Made by a program: the position numbers and the translations under genes. Below, one piece after another: positions 43,589-53,786 of a DNA stretch of 64,000 bases. The stretch spans positions 18,312 through 82,311 of the forward strand of contig JACRCN010000023.1 of the NCBI GenBank assembly GCA_016219005.1, given 5' to 3'. The notes below the pieces were generated by a model. That model was not told where the DNA came from, did not search any database, and was given only the letters and a program-made list of their open reading frames with translations. Source of the stretch: Deltaproteobacteria bacterium. Its GTDB lineage: Bacteria; Desulfobacterota; Desulfobacteria; Desulfobacterales; SpSt-501. Every line of letters begins with the position of its first letter. Position 1 is the first letter of the stretch.

Positions 43589-44770
43589 ATGAGCGTGAGC
43601 ATTCCCGATGAAAAGTTCTTTTTTACGTCTGAATCCGTGACCGAGGGCCATCCGGACAAGGTGGCCGACCAGATTTCCGATTCCATCCTGGATGCCATCA
43701 TGGCTCAGGACAAGCACTGCCGCGTGGCCTGCGAGACCCTGGTCACAACCGGCATGGCGTTCATTGCCGGGGAGATCACCACCAGCACCTACGTCGAGAT
43801 ACCCCAGATCGTTCGGGACACCATCAAGGATATCGGTTACAGCTCCTCGAAAATGGGCTTCGACTGGCAGACCTGCGCCGTGATGACCAGCATCGATCAC
43901 CAGTCCCTCGACATCTCCATGGGCGTGGACAAGGGCAACGGCCTCTACAAGGAGCAGGGCGCCGGCGACCAAGGCCTGATGTTCGGCTACGCGACCGACG
44001 AGACCCCGGAGTTCATGCCCATGCCCATCATGCTGGCCCACAAGTTGTGCCGGCGCCTGTCCGAAACGCGCAAGAACGGCTCCCTGGACTTTCTGCGGCC
44101 GGACGGTAAGAGCCAGGTCACGGTTGAGTACGAGGGCGGCGTGCCCAAGCGCGTCGATGCCGTGGTGATCGCGGCCCAGCACAAACCAGACGTGGAATAT
44201 GAGACGCTGCGGGATGCCATCATCAACTCCGTCGTCAAAAAGGTTATCCCGGCCCACATGATGGACGGAGAGACCCGCTTCTACATCAACGCTACGGGCC
44301 GTTTCGTCATCGGCGGACCGATGGGGGACTGCGGGCTCACGGGCCGCAAGATCATTGTCGACACCTACGGCGGCCAGGGCAGCCACGGCGGCGGTTGCTT
44401 CTCCGGCAAGGACCCTTCGAAGGTCGATCGCAGCGCGTCCTACATGGCGCGGCACATCGCCAAGAACGTCGTCGCCGCGCAGCTGGCGAAACGCTGCGAG
44501 GTCCAGATCGCATACGCCATCGGCGTGGCCGAACCGGTCTCGGTCCTGGTCGACACCCTGGGGACGGGCAAACTCCCCAACAGCCGCATCCGTGACATTC
44601 TGCGGGAGTGCTTCGACATGCGGCCGGCGTCCATTATCGAGTATCTGGACCTGCTGCGGCCGATCTACCACAAGACGGCGGCTTACGGGCACTTCGGCCG
44701 CACCGAGCCGGAGTTTTCCTGGGAGAAGACGGACATGGCCAAAACCCTGCGGGAGAAGGCCGGGGTATAA
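43589..44770 (+). CDS. metK: S-adenosylmethionine synthetase
   Basis: A 393-residue enzyme making S-adenosylmethionine from methionine and ATP. Visible motifs are [17 protein letters not shown], the [18 protein letters not shown] loop, [20 protein letters not shown] and [20 protein letters not shown]. Cys replaces the usual Ala in the GGGAFSGKD motif. The length is normal for the family. AAGGAGAG precedes the ATG. AhcY follows 219 bases downstream across a repeat, giving a SAM-cycle unit. Confidence 0.96.
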   Translation: MSVSIPDEKFFFTSESVTEGHPDKVADQISDSILDAIMAQDKHCRVACETLVTTGMAFIAGEITTSTYVEIPQIVRDTIKDIGYSSSKMGFDWQTCAVMTSIDHQSLDISMGVDKGNGLYKEQGAGDQGLMFGYATDETPEFMPMPIMLAHKLCRRLSETRKNGSLDFLRPDGKSQVTVEYEGGVPKRVDAVVIAAQHKPDVEYETLRDAIINSVVKKVIPAHMMDGETRFYINATGRFVIGGPMGDCGLTGRKIIVDTYGGQGSHGGGCFSGKDPSKVDRSASYMARHIAKNVVAAQLAKRCEVQIAYAIGVAEPVSVLVDTLGTGKLPNSRIRDILRECFDMRPASIIEYLDLLRPIYHKTAAYGHFGRTEPEFSWEKTDMAKTLREKAGV

Positions 44771-44777
44771 ATAGAAG

Positions 44778-44909
44778 GCATGTCAAAAATAGCAGATTAC
44801 AGCCGAGAGCAAGGCGCGCGCCGCTGAAAAGCCTAGCCGCGTCAGGTGGTGTGCATTTTTCAGAGGCGGGCTACGCCGCCGTCGGCTGTCAGATGCATTT
44901 TTGAGATAG
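44778..44909 (+). repeat. Dispersed palindromic repeat R2, copy 2 (between metK and ahcY)
   Basis: The right part (44856-44909) matches 32564-32616. The left part (ATGTCAAAAATAGCAGATTA-CAGCCGAGAG) is an imperfect inverse of the right end (CTGTCAGATGCATTTTTGAG-AT), so the whole 132-base element can fold back on itself. It lies inside the metK-ahcY gap and may act as a transcript-processing or attenuating structure. Confidence 0.8.
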
Positions 44910-44986
44910 GTTCCATTAAATTCCGGTTACCGGATGCGGGATGCCCCGCTCCGGATTTCTTTTGGATCTTCATATAAGGAGGATGA

Positions 44987-46252
<1,266 letters not shown>

Positions 46253-46289
46253 GGCTGGACGGATCAGGGGCATCGCGCATCGGGTTAAA

Positions 46290-46342
46290 AACACGGAGGG
46301 CGGTGTGACGGATGTCACGCCGCCCTCCGTGTTCTGATTTTT
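46290..46342. terminator. Bidirectional terminator after ahcY
   Basis: AACACGGAGGGCGGTGTGAC (46290-46309) pairs with GTCACGCCGCCCTCCGTGTT (46314-46333) with one G-U pair and a 4-base loop. TTTTT follows (46338-46342), and AAAAA lies at 46286-46290, so it also serves the minus-strand exporter operon ending at 46376. Confidence 0.92.
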
Positions 46343-46375
46343 GCTTTGCACGGTTTGGGCATCCTGCCGCGTCCT

Positions 46376-47497
46376 TCAATCCAGCCGCTTCCGAAAGCGG
46401 TTGACCGCAGCGGTGAACACGAGCCCGCCGAGAATGGCCAGCTCCAGGAACTCCGGCCAGAGCACGCCGAAGCCCGTGCCCTTCAGGAACACCCCCCGGA
46501 TGATGATCAGAAAATGGCTCAGGGGGTTGAGGTGGGTCAGCCATTGCACCACGGCGGGCATGTTGGCAATGGGGAAGACGAACCCGCTCAGCATGAAAAA
46601 CGGCAGGATGAAAAAGAAATTGGTCATCATGGCCTGCTGTTGGGTACGGGAGACGGTGGAGATCAGCAGCCCGATGCCGAGCGTGCTCAGCAGGAAGATG
46701 GAGCTTGCGGCCAGCAGCAGAAATGCGTTGCCCATCATGGGGATCCGGAACCACAACCGGGCGAAGAGGATCACCATCACCATCTGGGCCTGGGCGATGA
46801 GAATGAAGGGGATGGTCTTGCCGAGAATGAACTCGGTCGCCGCAAGCGGGGTTACGATCAGCTGCTCCATGGTGCCGGCTTCCTTCTCGCGCACCACGGC
46901 CATGGAGGTGAAAAGCAGCGAGAGCAGCATGACCAGAAAGGCGATGATCCCCGGCACGTAGTAGTGCTGGCTGTCCAAGTTGGGATTGTACCAGGTGCGG
47001 ATACGGCCGTCGATCTCGCCGAAGTCGACCCGCCGGCGGTTGAGCTCCCGCTGCAGCTGGGCGTTGAAGGCATCGAGCACGTTGACGCTATAGGCGATCC
47101 GGACGGCGGCCATGTTGCTCATGCTGCCGTCGACCAGGATCTGTACCTCGGCCGTCTCGCCCTTGCGTATGCGGGCGCTGAAATCCGGCGGGATCTGCAG
47201 ACCGATGTCCACTTCGCGCCGCAGCAGCAGGCGGTCCAGGTCCTTCGGGTCCTGGAGGACCTGGGTGACGCGAAAAGTGGGGTTGCCGTCGAAGGCGTCC
47301 AGGAGCCGCCGGCTATCCGGCGTGCGCGACTGGTCGATGACCGCAACCGTGATGTCACGTACGTCGGTGGTGACGACATAGCCGAAGAGGATCACCTGGA
47401 TCAGGGGCGCGATGACCAGCAGCGGCCGGTTCCTGCGATCACGGAAAAGCTGGATGAACTCCTTGCGCACCAGCTCGCGCACGCGCGGCCAGTTCAT
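46376..47497 (-). CDS. ybhR: ABC-2 type exporter permease, YbhR-like
   Basis: A 373-residue permease. An N-terminal membrane anchor (LLVIAPLIQVILFGYVVTTD) is followed by a large periplasmic domain (about 45-185) and five helices including YYVPGIIAFLVMLLSLLFTS and FFILPFFMLSGFVFPIANMP. This is the ABC2_membrane layout of the YbhR/YhhJ exporters of drugs and cations. It is the last gene of a four- or five-gene operon and starts 1 base after ybhS. Gene name by resemblance only. Confidence 0.85.
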   Translation of the reverse strand: MNWPRVRELVRKEFIQLFRDRRNRPLLVIAPLIQVILFGYVVTTDVRDITVAVIDQSRTPDSRRLLDAFDGNPTFRVTQVLQDPKDLDRLLLRREVDIGLQIPPDFSARIRKGETAEVQILVDGSMSNMAAVRIAYSVNVLDAFNAQLQRELNRRRVDFGEIDGRIRTWYNPNLDSQHYYVPGIIAFLVMLLSLLFTSMAVVREKEAGTMEQLIVTPLAATEFILGKTIPFILIAQAQMVMVILFARLWFRIPMMGNAFLLLAASSIFLLSTLGIGLLISTVSRTQQQAMMTNFFFILPFFMLSGFVFPIANMPAVVQWLTHLNPLSHFLIIIRGVFLKGTGFGVLWPEFLELAILGGLVFTAAVNRFRKRLD

Positions 47498-47498
47498 G

Positions 47499-48632
47499 TC
47501 AGAGCCCCTCCTTTTTCAGCGCCCGGATGTTGAGGGCCGAAAGCAGCGCCGCCATGACGACGAGGACAAGGAAGCTCGGCCAGAGTTGCAGGAACGATAG
47601 GTCCCGCAGGTACAGGCCGTTCAGGATATCGATGTAATAGGTGGCGGGGACGAGCTTGGAAACCGCCTGGAGCGGGGCCGGCATGTTCTGCTGGGGGAAC
47701 ACGAAATCGGAGAGCAGCAGCGAGGGCAGGTAAGTGACCAGCACGGCCAGTTGGTTCGCCACGAGCTGGGATTTGGTCTTGATCGAGATCAACAGCCCGA
47801 TGCTCAGCCCCACCAGGATGTAGATGGCCGAGGCGAGGATCATCAGCCAGAAACTCGCCTTCATGACAACGCCGAAGAGCACCTGGCCCATGAGAATCGC
47901 CACGAGCACATCGATCAGGGTGATGAAGAAGTAGGGGATCGCCTTTCCCAAGAAGAACTCGCCCGCCCGCACGGGCAGGGAACGGATGGTTTCCATGGTA
48001 CCGTTCTCGTACTCCCGGGCGACGACGAGCGAAGTGAGCAGGGCCCCCACGATCATGATGATGACGGCGATGATGCCGGGGACGATGAAGTTGCGGCTTT
48101 CCAGATCCTCGTTGAACCAGACCCGGATGCGGCCCTCGACCGGCGGCCGGTTCCGTTCCAGGCCCTGGCGGTCCAGGTAGTCCAGCAGGCGGCGCTCGTT
48201 CTCCTGGGCGATAAAGGCCGTGATGAAAGCCCGGGTGTTGCCGGCGGTGTTGGGGTCGCTGCCGTCGATCAGGACCTGCAGCGGGCTCTGTCGGTCGGCC
48301 GTGAGATCCGCGCTCCAGCCAGGGGGGATGACGAGGCCGAGGATGACCTCGTTGCGGTCGAGCAGCTCGGTGAGCGCAGCACTGGAGGCCGGGTGGGCGA
48401 CGACATCGAAATAGACCGAAGCGTCCAGCCGGCGGATGAGATCGCGGCTCTGCGGCGTCCGGTCGTGGTCGACCACCGCCGTGGGGATGTGCTCCACATC
48501 CAGGCTGAGGGCATAGCCGAAGAGCAGGATCAGGAGCAACGGGATGATGAAAGCCAGGTAGAGGCTGCGGAAGTCCCGGATGAGGTGGTAGTACTCCTTG
48601 CGGGCGATGGCCTGGATCCTGCGGACGTTCAT
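47499..48632 (-). CDS. ybhS: ABC-2 type exporter permease, YbhS-like
   Basis: A 377-residue permease paralogous to the next gene. First helix YLAFIIPLLLILLFGYALSL, a periplasmic domain, then FIVPGIIAVIIMIVGALLTS and several C-terminal helices (LAVLVTYLPSLLLSDFVFPQ). The ATG at 48632 overlaps the ATPase stop by 4 bases (ATGA) and is preceded by CAGGAGG; a much longer in-frame reading runs into the ATPase gene in another frame and is rejected. It should form the heterodimeric pore with the YbhR-like protein. Confidence 0.85.
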   Translation of the reverse strand: MNVRRIQAIARKEYYHLIRDFRSLYLAFIIPLLLILLFGYALSLDVEHIPTAVVDHDRTPQSRDLIRRLDASVYFDVVAHPASSAALTELLDRNEVILGLVIPPGWSADLTADRQSPLQVLIDGSDPNTAGNTRAFITAFIAQENERRLLDYLDRQGLERNRPPVEGRIRVWFNEDLESRNFIVPGIIAVIIMIVGALLTSLVVAREYENGTMETIRSLPVRAGEFFLGKAIPYFFITLIDVLVAILMGQVLFGVVMKASFWLMILASAIYILVGLSIGLLISIKTKSQLVANQLAVLVTYLPSLLLSDFVFPQQNMPAPLQAVSKLVPATYYIDILNGLYLRDLSFLQLWPSFLVLVVMAALLSALNIRALKKEGL

Positions 48633-49381
48633 GATGCCTCCTGCTTCATCAGGGCCACGAAGGCATCGCCCAGGTCCGCCCCCGGCCGGTCCGGCAGCAC
48701 GTCGGCCACGATTTCGGCCGGCGGCCCGCTCGCCACGATCCGGCCGGCGTTGATCATCACCACCCGGCCGCAGTGCCGGGCCTCGTCCATGTAGTGGGTG
48801 GTGACGAAGACCGTAACACCTTCGGCCGTGAGCTGACGGATGAAGTCCCAGAAATGCCGCCGCGTGATGGGGTCGACCCCGGAGGTGGGCTCGTCCAGAA
48901 AGAGCAGCCGCGGCCGGTGCAGCAGGGCGCAGCCCAGGGCCAGGCGTTGGCGAAAGCCGGGGGGCAGCTCGCGCGTCAGGCGGTCGCGCACTGCAGCCAG
49001 CCGTGTCACCCTGAAGACCCACTCGATGCGCTCCGGCCACTGCTCGGCCGGCACGTTGTAGATCCCGAGATAAAAGCGAATGTTCTCGAACGGCGTCAGG
49101 TCGGGGTAGAGCGAAAACTTCTGGGACATGTAGCCGATGGCCTGCTTGATGCCCTCGGACTCGGTGAAGATGTCGAAGCCGGCGACACGGCCTGCGCCGC
49201 TGGTGGGCGCGATGATGCCGCAGAGCATGCGGATGGTTGTGGACTTGCCGGCGCCGTTCGGCCCCAAAAAGCCGAAGATCTCCCCCGGGCGCACGGAAAA
49301 GCTCACCCGGTCGACGGCGGTAAACCGGCCGAAGCGTTTCACCAGCTCCGTCACGGCAACGGCGTCAGCGTCCAAAGGCAT
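48629..49381 (-). CDS. ABC exporter ATPase, C-terminal-half YbhF-like
   Basis: A 250-residue ATPase: Walker A GPNGAGKSTTIRML, Q-loop YMSQKFSLY, a degenerate signature LPPGFRQRLALG instead of LSGGQ, Walker B LLFLDEPTSGVDP, and switch VFVTTHYMDEARHC. The LPPGFRQ form occurs in the second domain of YbhF-type exporters. It is encoded right after the first ATPase (17-base overlap between 49365 and 49381), so the two half-ATPases are coupled. Confidence 0.9.
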   Translation of the reverse strand: MPLDADAVAVTELVKRFGRFTAVDRVSFSVRPGEIFGFLGPNGAGKSTTIRMLCGIIAPTSGAGRVAGFDIFTESEGIKQAIGYMSQKFSLYPDLTPFENIRFYLGIYNVPAEQWPERIEWVFRVTRLAAVRDRLTRELPPGFRQRLALGCALLHRPRLLFLDEPTSGVDPITRRHFWDFIRQLTAEGVTVFVTTHYMDEARHCGRVVMINAGRIVASGPPAEIVADVLPDRPGADLGDAFVALMKQEAS

Positions 49382-50135
49382 CCTCCGTGAGCGCTGCGTC
49401 TACAGCCCGGATACGCTGGATCATGGCCTCCTCCAGGCTCGCAAACTCAGCCCGGACCTCCGCCGGCGCCGCGTCCGCAAGGATGCGGGCATTGTGCATG
49501 AGCAGCAACCGGTCGCAGCGTTCACCCTCGTCGAGATAGGCCGTCGACACCAGGATCGTCATGCCGGACTGCTTCATCTCCGCCAGGATCTGCCAGAACT
49601 CCTGCCGCGACACCGGATCGACCCCGTTGGTGGGCTCATCCAGGATCAGCACCCTTGGCTCGTGCACCAGCACGCAGGCAAGCCCCAGCTTCTGCTTCAT
49701 GCCGCCGGAGAGATCCCCGGCGCGGCGGTCCGTGAAGGCCAGCAGGTTGGAAAACCCGAGGTAGCGCTCGCGCCGCCGCCGGCGTTCCGCGCCGGTGATG
49801 CCGTAGATATCCATGAAAAAATCAAGGTTCTCGGCCACGGTGAGGTCTTGGTAAAGGCCGAAGCGCTGGGGCATGTAGCCGATCATCCCCTTGACCCCGG
49901 AGCGCTCGCGCACCACGTCGAGACCGCCCACGCGGATCGTGCCGGAGCTCGGGACCAGCATGGTGGCCAGCATGCGCAGGAGTGTCGTCTTGCCGGCGCC
50001 GTCCGAGCCCACCAGGCCGACGATGCGGCCGGCGGGCAGGCGGAAGGACACATCGGACACCGCCGTCAGCGCGCCGAAGCTCCGGTGGACCCCCGACGCG
50101 ACGATCATCCCGGCCGGAGAGCGGTCTTCGGCCAT
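49365..50135 (-). CDS. ABC exporter ATPase, N-terminal-half YbhF-like
   Basis: A 256-residue ATPase: Walker [16 protein letters not shown]-loop YMPQRFGLY, signature [15 protein letters not shown], Walker [14 protein letters not shown] and switch [14 protein letters not shown]. In the switch motif Ala replaces the usual His (STAYLDE), also typical of the first YbhF domain. Start at ATG 50135 (MAEDRSPAG) gives a normal N-terminus; ATG 50159, overlapping the HlyD gene, is possible. E. coli YbhF fuses both domains, whereas here they are separate genes. Confidence 0.88.
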   Translation of the reverse strand: MAEDRSPAGMIVASGVHRSFGALTAVSDVSFRLPAGRIVGLVGSDGAGKTTLLRMLATMLVPSSGTIRVGGLDVVRERSGVKGMIGYMPQRFGLYQDLTVAENLDFFMDIYGITGAERRRRRERYLGFSNLLAFTDRRAGDLSGGMKQKLGLACVLVHEPRVLILDEPTNGVDPVSRQEFWQILAEMKQSGMTILVSTAYLDEGERCDRLLLMHNARILADAAPAEVRAEFASLEEAMIQRIRAVDAALTEDAFGR

Positions 50136-50142
50136 GCGGCGG

Positions 50143-51309
50143 TCAGCGGAACCAGGCATCGGCGGGCATCCCTGACTTGAGCTCAAGATCCGGGTTCGGG
50201 ATGGAAACTTTCACCAGGTAGACGAGCTTGACGCGCTCCTTGTGGGTCTGGATGATCTTGGGGGTGAACTCGGCCTGGGGCGAGATGAAGGCGACGCGGC
50301 CGGTGTAGGTCTTGTCGGGGAAGGTGTCGGTCTTCACGTCGACCGGCTGGCCGGGTTTGATCTTGCCGATTTCGGCCTCTCCCACGAAGACTTTGAGGTC
50401 CACCCGGGAGAGGTCGGCCATGGAGAAGACCTCCTGGCTGGGCGAGACCACCTCGCCCGGTTCCACGTTGCGGCTGAGCACGATTCCCGTATAGGGCGCA
50501 TGCAACTCGGTGCGGGCCAGTTGGATCTCGGCTACACTCAGCGCGGCATTCGTCGAGGCCACCTGGGCCCGGGCGGCTTCCACCTCCTGCTCGGCGGCTT
50601 GAATCTTCAGAAGGTTGCTCCGGGCCAGCCGTAGCGCGGCCTCACCCTCGGCCAGGCGCGATCGGGCCGTGTCGATTTCCTCGCGGCGGAAGCCCTCCTT
50701 GGACAGCAGGTAGGACTGAACCGCGCGCTCGTGCTCCTTGAGCGCGGTTTGGAATCCGACGTCGGCGGCATCGCGGGTCTTTTCGGCCACCCCCCCCTTG
50801 GCGAACAGCTCGTCGTAGCGTGCCTTGTCCTTGCGCGCGTTGTCGAGGGTCACCTGGGCGGCCTCCGCGGCAAGCCGAGCCCGTGCAATCTCCTGGGAGC
50901 GGTTGCCGGTTTCCTGCTGCGCGAGTTGGGCCTGGAGGGCCTGCACGGCGGCCTCGGCGCGTTCGACCTCCGCCGGCAGCACTTTGCAGTTCACTTCCAG
51001 CGCGGTTTCAAACTGCCGCAGGTTCTGCTCGGCGCGATGGAGGTTGGACTGGGCCTGGTCCCGCAGGGCCGCGAACTCCCGGCGATCGAGGACGGCCAGA
51101 GCCTGCCCGTTTTCCACCGCCCGGCCTTCGTCCGTCAGGACCTCCTGCACCCGGCCGCTCACCTGAAACGCGAGGTTGGACGGGTTCACATCGATCGTGC
51201 CCGAGTAGTATAGCTCGGCGCTGCGCCGGCTGTATTGGCTCCAGTAGACGAGGCCCCCGACCCCGAGCAGCAGCGCCAGGAACAGCCCCAGAATCAGACG
51301 CTTCCTCAC
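50143..51309 (-). CDS. ybhG: HlyD-type membrane-fusion protein, YbhG-like
   Basis: A 388-residue periplasmic adaptor with an N-terminal membrane anchor ([20 protein letters not shown]). The lipoyl half-motif is [20 protein letters not shown], followed by a long coiled-coil hairpin (about 85-245, rich in Ala, Glu, Arg) and the second lipoyl half [20 protein letters not shown]. The barrel continues to [19 protein letters not shown]. It is the first gene of the exporter operon. The outer-membrane channel, usually TolC, is not in the window. The exported substrate is unknown; related systems export drugs and cationic dyes. Confidence 0.9.
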   Translation of the reverse strand: MRKRLILGLFLALLLGVGGLVYWSQYSRRSAELYYSGTIDVNPSNLAFQVSGRVQEVLTDEGRAVENGQALAVLDRREFAALRDQAQSNLHRAEQNLRQFETALEVNCKVLPAEVERAEAAVQALQAQLAQQETGNRSQEIARARLAAEAAQVTLDNARKDKARYDELFAKGGVAEKTRDAADVGFQTALKEHERAVQSYLLSKEGFRREEIDTARSRLAEGEAALRLARSNLLKIQAAEQEVEAARAQVASTNAALSVAEIQLARTELHAPYTGIVLSRNVEPGEVVSPSQEVFSMADLSRVDLKVFVGEAEIGKIKPGQPVDVKTDTFPDKTYTGRVAFISPQAEFTPKIIQTHKERVKLVYLVKVSIPNPDLELKSGMPADAWFR

Positions 51310-51461
51310 GACCCACCTCCGCGCTCCAAGGGATTATATTTAACTGATTTGGCAGGAGGATTCAAGACATTGAAGGCGCCGGCACTCGGCGGGGAGCACA
51401 TGTCGGGCGGTGTGAGGGCGCCGGGGCCGTCGGGCGGCCGGTTGAAGCGCTGCGGTCCGCG

Positions 51462-51505
51462 GGCTGAGAAAGGCCCGGCTATCATTGGCCGGGCCTTTCT
51501 CAGCC
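51462..51505 (-). terminator. Hairpin overlapping the end of the response-regulator gene
   Basis: GGCTGAGAAAGGCCCGGC (51462-51479) pairs perfectly with GCCGGGCCTTTCTCAGCC (51488-51505), an 18-bp stem with an 8-base loop. It overlaps the stop codon of the receiver gene at 51500. No T-run follows on the minus strand, so it may be an mRNA 3-prime stabiliser or factor-dependent terminator. Confidence 0.55.
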
Positions 51506-51934
51506 GGCCCGTTTCTGAAGGAGCTTACGGATTTCCTCGCTTTGCGCGCGGTGTTCGACCGAACCCTTTCGTTCCAGAGCCTGGGCCAATTTTTCCAGCA
51601 GGTCCTCGAGCCGGATGGGCTTGAGCAGGTAGTCGTAGGCACCCTGCTTCATGCCTTCGACGCTGGTCTCGAGGGAGGCGTGCCCGGTGAGGAGAATGAC
51701 TTCGGCCTCGGGTCGGATTCTCTTGATTTCCCGCAGGGTTTCGATGCCGTCCATCCCCCCCGGCATTTTGATGTCCAGGATGACGATATCGAACGGGTGC
51801 TCCTTTGCCAGGCGGACGGCTTCCTCGCCGCTCGCGCAGCCGATGGTGCTGATATTGCGCTTCCTGAGGCGGTTCATCAAGGTTTCGAGGAAATCCCCCT
51901 CGTCATCCACAACCAGAATATTCGGGTTCTGCAT
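51500..51934 (-). CDS. Receiver-only response regulator
   Basis: A 144-residue receiver: ILVVDDEGDFLETL, acceptor Asp in DIVILDIKMPGGMDG, Thr in VILLTGHA, and Lys in LLKPIRLEDLLEKL, with a short charged helical tail. It follows the Cache kinase by 59 bases and is probably its partner. Its closest relative in the window is the receiver at 58650 (both share DFLETxxxRxxKR and LTGHASLE). Confidence 0.92.
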   Translation of the reverse strand: MQNPNILVVDDEGDFLETLMNRLRKRNISTIGCASGEEAVRLAKEHPFDIVILDIKMPGGMDGIETLREIKRIRPEAEVILLTGHASLETSVEGMKQGAYDYLLKPIRLEDLLEKLAQALERKGSVEHRAQSEEIRKLLQKRAG

Positions 51935-51993
51935 TCTGCCTCCGATAGGCTGTTTCGGTCGACGGGCCGATCGGTAAGCGGCCTGTCTTCGGT

Positions 51994-53655
51994 TTATTTT
52001 TTTTCGGGTCGGACGATCGGCAGTGTGATCGTGAACTCGGCTCCTTGGCCCGCATGGCTGCGCAGGGAGAGGTTGCCCCCCAGCTTCTCGATGATGTTGT
52101 AGCTGATCCAGAGGCCCAGGCCGGTGCCTTTCCCGGAGCTTTTGGTGGTGAAAAACGGGTCGAAGATCTTCTTCTGCATGTTCTCCGGGATCCCCGGTCC
52201 GGTGTCGGCGATGATGAGGCGGATCTCGGAATCGTCGGCCCGGCTCTTGACCGACACTGTGCCCTCCTTGCCGATGGCGTCGATGGCGTTGCTGATCAGG
52301 TTCAGGATGACTTGCTGCATTTGGGCCTGGTCGCCGGCAATGATGGGAACGTTGTCCATCAGATCAGCCTGGATGTCGATGGTGTTCGTGCGGGCGAAGT
52401 TTTCCAGAATATCAATGGTCTGGTTGATGGTTTGGTTGATGTCCACATCCTCCAGGCGCGGCTCCATGCGGCGGGCGTATCCGAGCATGTTATGGACCAC
52501 CTTGCGGGCGCGCTCCACGTGTTCCTCGATTTTGGCGACGGACGTGCGGAATTCCTGGAAGTTCTCGCTCTTCCGGAACTCCTCCTCATCGAGGAGGTCC
52601 TGCATCCAGCCGGTCTTTTGCAGGATGACGGCCAGGGGGTTGTTGATCTCGTGCGCCACTCCCGCCGCCAATTTGCCGAGGGCGGCCAGCTTGTCGGACT
52701 GGACGAGCTGGGCGTTCAGCTCCTGCATCCGGGTTTCGGTCCGGACCAGTTGCCGAATCATCAGCCGGGTCGTGAAGACGGTCGTCAGGATGATGGCGAC
52801 GATGCCGAGCGAGATGATGACCACCTGGGTGTTGCGGGTCGCAAAGAGGGGTGCCATCTCGCTTTCGGCGTCGATGCTGATGACGAGCAGCCAATCCTTG
52901 TTTTTGAGCCAGGCTCCGGCAAGGAGCAGCTTGCGGGAGTCGGCCCCCGGCTGTTCGAAGACTATCGTCTGTTTGCCGAAAAGAGAGACGTCCACGGGGG
53001 CCTTGTCGAGGACGTTCCCGCCGAAGCGCGGCTTGCTCTGCAGGAAACCCTCTTCGTTGACCAGGTAGGCGTTGCCCGTCCGGCCGATGTGAGCCGCCTG
53101 CACGATTCGGCTGAAGATATCCGGGTCGATGGTGGCCCGCAGGATCCAGCTTTTCTGATTTTCCTGACGGCGGATGGCGATGATGAAGTGCGGCAGCTTC
53201 CGGAAGCCCATGTACACATCGCTGATATAGAGGCCCTTGCTCATGACCTCGCCGAACCAGGCCTGTTCGTAATAATTCTTGCCCGTGAGTTCGTAGGGCC
53301 CGACATAGGCCAGCTGCTGGCCGGTGTGGTCGATGACGCCCAGGTCCACGAAGGCCCCGGCTCTCAGGTTCATCACAACCAGTTTGCGCGCCAGGTTGTC
53401 TTCGTTGGTCATGGTCTGGAAGCTGTGGGTGTCGGCGATCGCCCCGAGGATGGCGGTGCGCTCCTTCAGAAACAGGTCCAGGGACGTGGCCTGGTTCTCC
53501 GAGCGGTTGCGGATCTGCTCCCGGATCTTATCGATGTACATGTCGGCAAACTGCCGGTAGATGATGACTCCGAGCAGAAGCAGCGGCGTGAAGGTGACGA
53601 GCAGGGTGAGGACAATGATTTTTGTCTGAAGCCGTGAATAGATGTTGCCTTCCAT
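51994..53655 (-). CDS. Membrane double-Cache histidine kinase
   Basis: A 553-residue sensor. TM1 is [20 protein letters not shown], the periplasmic part (about 40-280) is a Cache domain with [20 protein letters not shown] and [20 protein letters not shown], and TM2 is [20 protein letters not shown]. HisKA ([20 protein letters not shown]) and HATPase ([41 protein letters not shown]) follow, with no HAMP. It is a paralogue of the kinase at 59892, which shares most of these segments. The receiver gene follows immediately and the PEP-synthase-like gene lies upstream. Confidence 0.92.
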   Translation of the reverse strand: MEGNIYSRLQTKIIVLTLLVTFTPLLLLGVIIYRQFADMYIDKIREQIRNRSENQATSLDLFLKERTAILGAIADTHSFQTMTNEDNLARKLVVMNLRAGAFVDLGVIDHTGQQLAYVGPYELTGKNYYEQAWFGEVMSKGLYISDVYMGFRKLPHFIIAIRRQENQKSWILRATIDPDIFSRIVQAAHIGRTGNAYLVNEEGFLQSKPRFGGNVLDKAPVDVSLFGKQTIVFEQPGADSRKLLLAGAWLKNKDWLLVISIDAESEMAPLFATRNTQVVIISLGIVAIILTTVFTTRLMIRQLVRTETRMQELNAQLVQSDKLAALGKLAAGVAHEINNPLAVILQKTGWMQDLLDEEEFRKSENFQEFRTSVAKIEEHVERARKVVHNMLGYARRMEPRLEDVDINQTINQTIDILENFARTNTIDIQADLMDNVPIIAGDQAQMQQVILNLISNAIDAIGKEGTVSVKSRADDSEIRLIIADTGPGIPENMQKKIFDPFFTTKSSGKGTGLGLWISYNIIEKLGGNLSLRSHAGQGAEFTITLPIVRPEKK

Positions 53656-53786
53656 CGACGGTCGCCCCCGGGCTGCGACGTGCTGGACTCCATCCGGCGC
53701 TCACAGCATCTTCACGCGCATATTACAGAAAATCACGCAAGATGCAACCGGCAATTCCCGCCGCGCGCGGGGCGGGAATTGCTGCG

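Noticed and set aside
44383..44430. Cys in the met[10 protein letters not shown] motif as evidence of a defective enzyme
   Set aside because: Surrounding catalytic residues are intact and Ala-to-Cys is a small change; it is probably natural variation.
47499..49040. A 513-residue permease including an upstream extension past 48632
   Set aside because: The extra N-terminus is the ATPase gene read in another frame; ATG 48632 has a ribosome site and the usual ATGA overlap.
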